DNA of 37,500 nt from Clostridium omnivorum (GTDB lineage Bacteria > Bacillota > Clostridia > Clostridiales > Clostridiaceae). The position numbers and the translations under genes are program-made. The stretch is taken from the NCBI RefSeq assembly GCF_026012015.1, contig NZ_BRXR01000001.1:2125001-2162500 (forward strand), read 5' to 3'. Shown here piece after piece: positions 31,849 to 37,500 of this stretch; position 1 is the first letter of the stretch; each line of letters begins with the position of its first letter. The notes below the pieces were generated by a model. That model did not search any database and was not told the DNA's origin. It was given only the letters and a program-made list of their open reading frames with translations.

Positions 31849-31857
31849 AAAAAAATT

Positions 31858-32865
31858 ATGAACATAGCTGATTACAAAGGCGTTTGGGTTTTTGCAGAGC
31901 AGAGAGAGGGTGAACTGCAAAAGGTATCCTTAGAGCTTTTAGGAGAAGGAAGAAAAATAGCCGATAAGATAGGAGTAAAGCTTACAGCAATTTTGATTGG
32001 TGAAAAGGTAGAAGGATTATCAAAGGATTTAATACAGTATGGAGCTGATGAAGTTTTAGTGGCAGAGCATCCATTGCTTGCCCGCTATACTACCGATGGT
32101 TATACAAGGGTTATCTGCGATCTTGTTAATGAAAGAAAACCAGAGATTATATTTATTGGAGCAAGCTTTATAGGGAGAGATTTAGGACCTAGAGTTGCTG
32201 GCAGAATAGGAACTGGACTAACAGCAGATTGTACAGCTCTAGATGTTGATAGTGAAAGCAAGTTCTTATTGGCTACAAGACCAGCTTTTGGAGGAAATAT
32301 CATGGCTACAATAGCATGTGAGGCTCACAGGCCGCAGATGGCTACTGTAAGACCTGGTGTGTTTGAAAAGGTAAAAGATGAGTCAAAACATGGGAATGTA
32401 GAAAAAGTAAAGGTAAACCTTGCAGCAGCAGATATAAGAACTCAGGTTATAGATGTACACAAGGAATTAAAGGAAATTGCTGATATTGCTGAAGCAAATA
32501 TCATTGTTTCAGGCGGCAGAGGTATAGGAAATAAGGAAGGCTTTAAGCTTCTAGAGGATCTTGCTGAAGTTATGGGAGGTACTGTGGGAGCTTCGAGAGC
32601 GGCTGTTGAAAACGGATGGAGAGAAAGAGATTATCAAGTTGGGCAAACAGGAAAGACTGTTAGACCTACAGTATATATAGCTTGCGGTATATCCGGCCAA
32701 ATTCAGCATCTAGCAGGCATGCAGGATTCAGATTATATAATAGCTATTAACAAAGATGAAAGTGCTCCAATAATGAAGGTAGCTGATGTAGCTATTGTTG
32801 GAGATCTAAATAAGATAATTCCAGAGATCATTGTTCAGGTAAAAGCTATGAAGGAAGATAATTAG
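31858..32865 (+). CDS. etfA: Electron transfer flavoprotein, alpha subunit
   Basis: A 335-residue EtfA. The N-terminus is [32 protein letters not shown], and the C-terminal FAD domain has [39 protein letters not shown] and [49 protein letters not shown]. It completes the Bcd/EtfAB complex. AAAGGAG lies about 9 nt before the start. The 5' side carries a two-hairpin leader separating it from etfB, unusual for an obligate 1:1 partner. hbd starts 13 nt after the stop. Confidence 0.96.
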   Translation: MNIADYKGVWVFAEQREGELQKVSLELLGEGRKIADKIGVKLTAILIGEKVEGLSKDLIQYGADEVLVAEHPLLARYTTDGYTRVICDLVNERKPEIIFIGASFIGRDLGPRVAGRIGTGLTADCTALDVDSESKFLLATRPAFGGNIMATIACEAHRPQMATVRPGVFEKVKDESKHGNVEKVKVNLAAADIRTQVIDVHKELKEIADIAEANIIVSGGRGIGNKEGFKLLEDLAEVMGGTVGASRAAVENGWRERDYQVGQTGKTVRPTVYIACGISGQIQHLAGMQDSDYIIAINKDESAPIMKVADVAIVGDLNKIIPEIIVQVKAMKEDN

Positions 32866-32878
32866 TAGGAGGGATACT

Positions 32879-33727
32879 ATGGAAAAGATTTTTGTTTTAG
32901 GCGCAGGTACCATGGGAGCTGGAATAGCGCAGGTATTTGCTCAAAATGGTTATGAGGTAGTTTTAAGAGATATAAAGGATGAGTTTGTTCAAAGAGGAAT
33001 CGATGGAATAAATAGAGGTCTTGGAAGACTTGTGGCAAAGGGAAAAATCACAGAAGAAGATAAGAATGCCGTTATGGCAAGAATAGCAGGTACAACTGAT
33101 TTGAGCCTTGCAGCGGACTGTGATTTAGTTGTGGAAGCAGCAGTAGAAAACATGAATATCAAAAAGGAAATCTTTGCGGAGCTTGATAAAATATGCAAGG
33201 AAGAAACTATATTAGCTACAAATACTTCATCTCTTTCTATTACTGAAATTGCAGCAGCTACAAACAGACCTGACAAAGTTATTGGAATGCACTTTTTTAA
33301 TCCAGTACCAGTTATGAAGCTTGTAGAGATTATTAGAGGAATGGCTACGGCACAAGATGCCTTTGAGAAGGTAAGAGATTTATCACTAGGGGTTAAAAAA
33401 GATCCTGTTGAAGTAGCAGAAGCACCAGGGTTTGTGGTTAATAGAATACTTATACCAATGGTAAATGAAGCTTTTGGAATTCTTGCAGAGGGAATTGCTA
33501 GTGCAGAAGATATAGACAAGTCAATGATGCTTGGGGCAAATCATCCAATGGGGCCTTTAGCTTTAGGAGATTTAATTGGTATAGATGTTTGTCTAGCAAT
33601 CATGGATATTCTATATAAGGAAACAGGAGATACTAAATACAGAGCTCACAGCTTGATGAGAAAATATGTTAGAGCAGGCTGGCTAGGAAGAAAAACTAAG
33701 AAGGGGGTTTATGATTACAGCAAATAA
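32879..33727 (+). CDS. hbd: 3-hydroxybutyryl-CoA dehydrogenase
   Basis: A 282-residue NAD(P)-dependent (S)-3-hydroxyacyl-CoA dehydrogenase. The Rossmann loop is [28 protein letters not shown] (5-32); the catalytic pair is H138 ([17 protein letters not shown]) and E150 (same segment). The C-terminal domain has [17 protein letters not shown] and [17 protein letters not shown], matching Clostridium Hbd closely. It reduces acetoacetyl-CoA, linking Thl and Crt. AGGAGG precedes the ATG. The operon ends at a bidirectional terminator 33873-33919 after about 145 nt of AT-rich 3' UTR. Confidence 0.96.
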   Translation: MEKIFVLGAGTMGAGIAQVFAQNGYEVVLRDIKDEFVQRGIDGINRGLGRLVAKGKITEEDKNAVMARIAGTTDLSLAADCDLVVEAAVENMNIKKEIFAELDKICKEETILATNTSSLSITEIAAATNRPDKVIGMHFFNPVPVMKLVEIIRGMATAQDAFEKVRDLSLGVKKDPVEVAEAPGFVVNRILIPMVNEAFGILAEGIASAEDIDKSMMLGANHPMGPLALGDLIGIDVCLAIMDILYKETGDTKYRAHSLMRKYVRAGWLGRKTKKGVYDYSK

Positions 33728-33872
33728 AAAGCTATAATTAGTTTAATGCTAGGTATGCTTTTGAGTAGTATATGTTAGAACTTTTGGTTAATGGTTAAAA
33801 TGGTTTAAAATATTAAAGTAATTAATTTGGAGAAATAATATATAAGAAAAGTACACACATTTTATATCAAAA

Positions 33873-33919
33873 AAGCATAGATGGCACATTTACTGTGGAC
33901 ATCTATGCTTGCTTTTTTA
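33873..33919. terminator. Bidirectional terminator between hbd and the DUF4230 gene
   Basis: AAGCATAGATG (33873-33883) and CATCTATGCTT (33900-33910) form an 11-bp stem, with CACA/TGTG able to extend it. TTTTTT follows on the plus strand; on the minus strand the T-run is at about 33868-33873. Confidence 0.85.
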
Positions 33920-33990
33920 TGATAAGTTTCACCGGTCAGTACACTCGAGTTTTTCATGAAATACTTCATATACAAACCTATGTATAATCT

Positions 33991-34695
33991 CTATTTTGAT
34001 GAACTATTAAATTCTACATTAATATCATACTTTTCCTGAGTTTCACTTTGAATAATACCCTCAATTAGTTTTTTTATGGTGTCGCTAGAGGTAGTTAAGG
34101 CTTGTTTATATAAGTCCTGTTCACCCATCTTAGTAATCATCTTTTCTTTAACGTTTGAACGTATTACTTGGTATTCAGCAGGACTCAATTTTAGTTCTCC
34201 AAAGCGAAATAAACCCTTTTGAGTATCTTCATATTTTGTTTTATCTTCATTAATAGAAACATCCTTTACTACTGGAGAAGGAACCTTTGCTGTTATTTTT
34301 TTAGTTTTGGTATCAATGTCTATATTATTATTATTGAGACTTGAAAGGTCTATGGTATAGATACCAGTACCGCTGAAATCAATATTTTGTATCTTTTTAA
34401 ATATGGGTAAATTGCCCCAGCTATCATCAACGGATATTTGTTCGGTCATTTCCATTTCCAGGGTAATTAGTTCTTGTTTCTTTTGAATTTGATTTATTAG
34501 AGCTTCCCTAGTAATAAACTTTTTGTTAGTATTCTGAACATTCGGTACAACCCAGGTTTCTTTTGCTTTATTTGGCTTTATAAAAAAGTTATAAGATAAG
34601 TAGAAACCAAGGGAGATACATACTACAATAAGTATTATAGTTCTCTTCTTTATTATTCTCATAGATTCATCTGCAGTAGTAACTGCGACCCCCAT
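33991..34695 (-). CDS. DUF4230 domain membrane-anchored protein
   Basis: A 234-residue protein with one N-terminal membrane segment (TIILIVVCISLGFYLSYNFFI, about 19-39) and a short cytoplasmic tail, then an extracytoplasmic DUF4230-like domain (FITREALINQIQKKQELITLEMEMTEQ, GTGIYTIDLSSLN, ITAKVPSPVV). Function unknown; the family sits in the cell envelope of Firmicutes. It starts 12 nt after the stop of the methyltransferase gene, without a strong ribosome site, so translation coupling is likely. An alternative start at ATG 34662 would shorten it by 11 residues. Domain call is moderately sure. Confidence 0.75.
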   Translation of the reverse strand: MGVAVTTADESMRIIKKRTIILIVVCISLGFYLSYNFFIKPNKAKETWVVPNVQNTNKKFITREALINQIQKKQELITLEMEMTEQISVDDSWGNLPIFKKIQNIDFSGTGIYTIDLSSLNNNNIDIDTKTKKITAKVPSPVVKDVSINEDKTKYEDTQKGLFRFGELKLSPAEYQVIRSNVKEKMITKMGEQDLYKQALTTSSDTIKKLIEGIIQSETQEKYDINVEFNSSSK

Positions 34696-34707
34696 CCATT
34701 TTATTAT

Positions 34708-35910
34708 TTAGTATACCTGATTAACAAATGCATATAATGAAGGATAAACATTAAGGCTGCTCATTAGATTGATATACTCATCCATAGCGTCAGGATTTTC
34801 ATCCTTCACCTTTAAAGCTCTTATCATAAGATTTTTAGGAGTTTCCAGTGGTGAGATATATTCTACTACGGAAACCTCATAACCTTTGGCTTCCAGAAGC
34901 ATTGAACGCATTCCATCCGTAATTGCATCCGCCATTCTTGCTTTAAGTATACCATGTTTCAATATGCCTTTAAAAGGCTCGTAGGAATATTGATTTAATA
35001 GCTCTCTATGGCAGCAAGGTACTGCAATGATTACATCGGATTCTACTCTTATTCCAAGTGCTATAGCCATATCTGTAGCTGTATCACAGGCATGAAGTGA
35101 AATTACCACATGGATTTTTTTATCTGGAGTATAGTCATGTATGTCCATAGCGTGGAATTCCATGTTTCTATATCCAAGATTAGCGGCCATCTTTTTAGAA
35201 GCTTCAATAACACCTTCAGAGTAATCTAAACCTATAAAATGGCACTTTCTCTTTTTAACTTCAGTTAGATAGTAATTAAGTACAAAGGTCAAATAGGACT
35301 TTCCACAGCCGCAATCAAGTATATTAATAACTTGATTTTGAGGAAGCTTTTCTAAAACCCCTTCAAGCAATTCTACATAGTGATCAATTTGATTGTATTT
35401 TCTTATCTTATCATTTTTAATTTTGCCTTCCTTGCTCATAATACCTATTTCTTTAAGTAGAGCATCAGCTTTTCCTACTTTAATATAGTAATCTCTATTT
35501 AAAAGAGTTGAAGTTTCGCCCAAGTTGTGAATAGCTTTAGCTGAATAGGACTTATTGTTATCTTCTAAGCTTGGTTCATCCTTTGCTTCAGTAGTGGTAG
35601 TTTTAACATTTTTATTGTCAGCTGTAATAATTACATCTGTACCTCTTTCCTTATATATAATAGATAAGGCTTCATATTTTTCAGCATCTTTTAATATTTT
35701 TTCTACGACACCATCAAAATCCAAGAGCTCAGTTTTTCCACTGATGTTATATTTGATTTTGCCATTTTCAAAGCTTCCAACACCTTTAAAATCTTTTAAA
35801 CCAGCAGCAAAAGTAATATATATGCCTTTGAAAATATTTTGATTTTCTAAAAATCTGCTTTTTAACCCAGTTAAAAATAGGCTCAATTTATTAATGCTTT
35901 GCTTATTCAT
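34708..35910 (-). CDS. SAM-dependent methyltransferase (Methyltransf_32 / METTL25-like)
   Basis: A 400-residue protein. The N-terminal 150 residues form an unrecognised domain (LFLTGLKSRFLENQNIFKGIYITFAAGLKDFKGVGSF). The methyltransferase domain starts near 190: ILDCGCGKSYLTFVLNYYL is SAM motif I, IGLDYSEGVIEASKK is motif II, and VVISLHACDTATDMAIALG with VIIAVPCCHREL matches the Methyltransf_32 group. RNA or protein substrate unknown. The longest frame runs to 36165, but its first 85 codons are AT-rich and hydrophobic; AAAGGATG before ATG 35910 favours that start. It is transcribed with the DUF4230 gene and is divergent from the second MFS gene. Confidence 0.86.
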   Translation of the reverse strand: MNKQSINKLSLFLTGLKSRFLENQNIFKGIYITFAAGLKDFKGVGSFENGKIKYNISGKTELLDFDGVVEKILKDAEKYEALSIIYKERGTDVIITADNKNVKTTTTEAKDEPSLEDNNKSYSAKAIHNLGETSTLLNRDYYIKVGKADALLKEIGIMSKEGKIKNDKIRKYNQIDHYVELLEGVLEKLPQNQVINILDCGCGKSYLTFVLNYYLTEVKKRKCHFIGLDYSEGVIEASKKMAANLGYRNMEFHAMDIHDYTPDKKIHVVISLHACDTATDMAIALGIRVESDVIIAVPCCHRELLNQYSYEPFKGILKHGILKARMADAITDGMRSMLLEAKGYEVSVVEYISPLETPKNLMIRALKVKDENPDAMDEYINLMSSLNVYPSLYAFVNQVY

Positions 35911-35949
35911 TCTTACACATCCTTTATTAATCCAACTTATTATATCAAT

Positions 35950-35979
35950 AATATAAACATAATATGAAAGTAATATCAA
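35950..35979 (-). promoter_or_regulatory. Possible promoter of the methyltransferase gene
   Basis: On the minus strand TTGATA (35974-35979) and TATATT (35950-35955) are separated by 18 nt. AT-rich surroundings give several other choices. Confidence 0.4.
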
Positions 35980-36034
35980 TATTTTTATAAAAACATCTAT
36001 GATATAATATAAATAGATTGGAGTGGTGGACTTA

Positions 36035-37204
36035 ATGAAGGAAAAAATACAAAATAGCAATCTATTTATTATTGTGTTTGTTTTCGCAATAATGCTTATG
36101 AACGCTGCTGCTGAAAATGTAAGGGGCGTTTTTATTCCGCTTTTTAAGAGGGACTTTTTAGTCAATAATACTGAAATAGGATTTATGCTTATGATATCCT
36201 CAGCAGCATATATCGCTTTTTCATATATAGGAGGGATTCTCTGCGAGAAGGTTGGACAAAAGAAAGTATTCTTCTTAGGACTTGCATCTATGGTAGCATC
36301 TTTAACTATATTATCCTTTGCTCGTAGTTTCTTTATTACGCTTGTTGGAATGTTTATTATGAATATGGGGCTTTCACTAGTATCTATAGCAATTAATACT
36401 CTAGTTCCAGTTCTGTTTTTAAGCTTTCAGGCAGTAATTATGAATCTTACTCACTTCTGTTATGGGGTTGGCTCTACAGTTACGCAAAGAACTGCAGGTA
36501 TCCTTGTATTTAATGGAGTAGACTGGAGAAAAATTTATTCCGTAGAGGCAGTTTTATTTTTTGTACTGCTGATATTATTAACATTTGTGAAGATCCCCAT
36601 ATACAATAAAGAAAAGACTAATACTTCAACTAAAAGTATGGATATCTTAAAAAATAAAGTAGTTTACTTTTATATGGCAGCACTAGGCTTTTATGTGTTT
36701 GCAGAAACATCTACGGGTAACTGGCTGGTAAATTACATAGAAAAGATATACAGCTATGATAAAAGCAAAAGCTCCTTTTATCTTGCTCTATTCTTTGGAG
36801 TGTTTTCTGTAGGAAGACTTATTGGAGGATTTATAGTTGAAAAACTAGGATATATTAGAACGGTACTAATATTTCTAATAACGGCCTTTATATTATATAT
36901 TTCAGGACTTCTAATTGGAGAAAACGGACTCATTATAATTTCTATATCAGGATTTTTCTTTTCTGTAGCCTTTCCCACTATAGTCCTAACAATAAGCAGG
37001 GTATTTAAAGAGAGCGCAGCTTATACAACGGGTATAATTATAACAGCTAGTTCTACAATAAACATGTTGTTAAGCCTAGGTATGGGATATCTAAATGATA
37101 AGATAGGTGTTCAGTCAGCGTTTTATGTTATTCCCGTAAGTCTTTTCATAAGCATTTTATTTATTGCATTTATACATAAAAATACTAAGTCAGTTTTACA
37201 ATAG
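36035..37204 (+). CDS. Major facilitator superfamily transporter
   Basis: A 389-residue membrane protein with about 12 hydrophobic helices. The MFS motif after helix 2 reads GGILCEKVGQKKVFFLG, and the second half has a related GGFIVEKLGYIRTVLI. A charged loop (IYNKEKTNTSTKSMDILKN) separates the halves. It resembles the FucP/fucose-type or drug efflux-like MFS proteins only in layout; the substrate is not predictable. The start is ATG 36035; an upstream GTG at 36023 overlaps the likely ribosome site GGAG/GGTGG. It is divergent from the methyltransferase gene, and the next gene begins 28 nt after its stop. Confidence 0.87.
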   Translation: MKEKIQNSNLFIIVFVFAIMLMNAAAENVRGVFIPLFKRDFLVNNTEIGFMLMISSAAYIAFSYIGGILCEKVGQKKVFFLGLASMVASLTILSFARSFFITLVGMFIMNMGLSLVSIAINTLVPVLFLSFQAVIMNLTHFCYGVGSTVTQRTAGILVFNGVDWRKIYSVEAVLFFVLLILLTFVKIPIYNKEKTNTSTKSMDILKNKVVYFYMAALGFYVFAETSTGNWLVNYIEKIYSYDKSKSSFYLALFFGVFSVGRLIGGFIVEKLGYIRTVLIFLITAFILYISGLLIGENGLIIISISGFFFSVAFPTIVLTISRVFKESAAYTTGIIITASSTINMLLSLGMGYLNDKIGVQSAFYVIPVSLFISILFIAFIHKNTKSVLQ

Positions 37205-37232
37205 TGTGTTTAATAATTAGGAGTGAACATAG

Positions 37233-37500
37233 ATGTCAAATTCAAGAAGCGTTACATTGTCTTTAGCTGGTGGCAGTGATAGTGAATATATAATAAGAGA
37301 TAAGGCTGGAATCACAATAGGTAGAGTCTTTATTATAGAAATGTCAAAAGTGGATGAGCACTGCTGCTTTAGAATTAAACTTTATAGAGCAGGAAAAGAA
37401 AGTCATGAGTATATAAAGGATTCTCTTATGCTTATGCTGTTATCTTTATTTAAAAACATGAAAGTGAATAAGGTTAGTGTAATTACTGATGAAGATATAA
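37233..37500 (+). CDS. Start of a gene, possibly GNAT-like acetyltransferase (3' end outside window)
   Basis: An open frame from ATG 37233 runs to the window edge (89 codons seen). AGGAG lies 9 nt before the ATG, which is 28 nt after the MFS stop, so it may be in the same operon. The visible part alternates beta-strand-like segments (SVTLSLAGGSD, YIIRDKAGITIGRVFIIEM, HCCFRIKLYR) with one hydrophobic helix (IKDSLMLMLLSLFKNMK). The GRVFIIEMSK...CFRIKLYR pattern resembles N-terminal strands of clostridial GNAT proteins that I recall, but the acetyl-CoA loop is not in view. Assignment tentative. Confidence 0.55.
   Translation, partial: MSNSRSVTLSLAGGSDSEYIIRDKAGITIGRVFIIEMSKVDEHCCFRIKLYRAGKESHEYIKDSLMLMLLSLFKNMKVNKVSVITDEDI

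Noticed and set aside
32989-33519. Long minus-strand frame (176 codons) opposite hbd
   Set aside because: It is a shadow of the hbd reading frame, with no ribosome site and low-complexity Ser/Ile/Thr-rich content.
33784-33830. Rex-like or promoter repeats (TGGTTAATGGTTAAAATGG) after hbd
   Set aside because: Short AT-rich direct repeats in the 3' UTR, with no gene to regulate before the terminator; match to Rex is poor.

Overview
The window looks like chromosome of a low-GC, strictly anaerobic Firmicute, most likely Clostridium sensu stricto. The reasons are AT-rich codon use, strong GGAGG-type ribosome sites before almost every gene, an rRNA operon ending in 5S-tRNA-Glu-tRNA-Leu, a thl/crt/bcd/etfB/etfA/hbd set for butyryl-CoA formation, and many clostridial-type orphan genes. 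No species can be named from what I can see. I see no prophage, IS element, CRISPR array or resistance island; it is ordinary chromosome with many small regulatory features.

Layout. 1-1673: 3' part of a 23S rRNA, 5S rRNA, tRNA-Glu(UUC), tRNA-Leu(UAG) and a terminator. 1795-6869: single housekeeping genes (sfsA, a Nudix hydrolase, a TIM-barrel protein, a flavodoxin/ferredoxin fusion, a 52-residue Cys-rich protein, an M32 carboxypeptidase, a 61-residue protein). 7183-10820: a serine-biosynthesis unit (class V aminotransferase, serA, DUF1015) with a long structured serA leader. 10837-12031: a divergent gpx/ohrR pair with palindromes in both promoters. 12184-16629: a PAS histidine kinase, a gene-poor stretch holding a candidate small RNA and a 40-codon ORF, an XRE-TPR regulator and a DUF1848 protein. 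16644-19469: ridA-like and yczE-like genes divergent from a MocR regulator, with direct repeats between. 19593-24344: tcdA, an alpha/beta hydrolase, an amidohydrolase and an MFS transporter. 24369-33919: a LysR regulator, then MaoC hydratase, CoA-transferase, thl, crt, bcd, etfB, etfA, hbd. 33991-37500: DUF4230 and a methyltransferase on the minus strand, a second MFS transporter, and the start of a last gene.

How the genes work together. Thl, Hbd, Crt and Bcd with EtfAB form the complete acetyl-CoA to butyryl-CoA route, with electron bifurcation at Bcd/EtfAB; the CoA-transferase upstream could release or capture the acid. A MaoC (R)-specific hydratase fused in operon with the CoA-transferase suggests a second acyl-CoA substrate. 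Regulatory signals seen include a Rex-like site and adjacent palindromes before maoC, and a CodY-like box before lysR.

The most unusual item is a shared leader motif, 13 identical bases followed 8 nt later by AAAGGAG, that lies directly before both serA and etfA. In etfA it forms the 3' side of a strong two-hairpin structure inserted between etfB and etfA. The second is a candidate structured ncRNA (about 13936-14130) with its own promoter and a 13-bp terminator. Start codons below were moved from the longest open frame wherever the ribosome site clearly favoured a downstream start.
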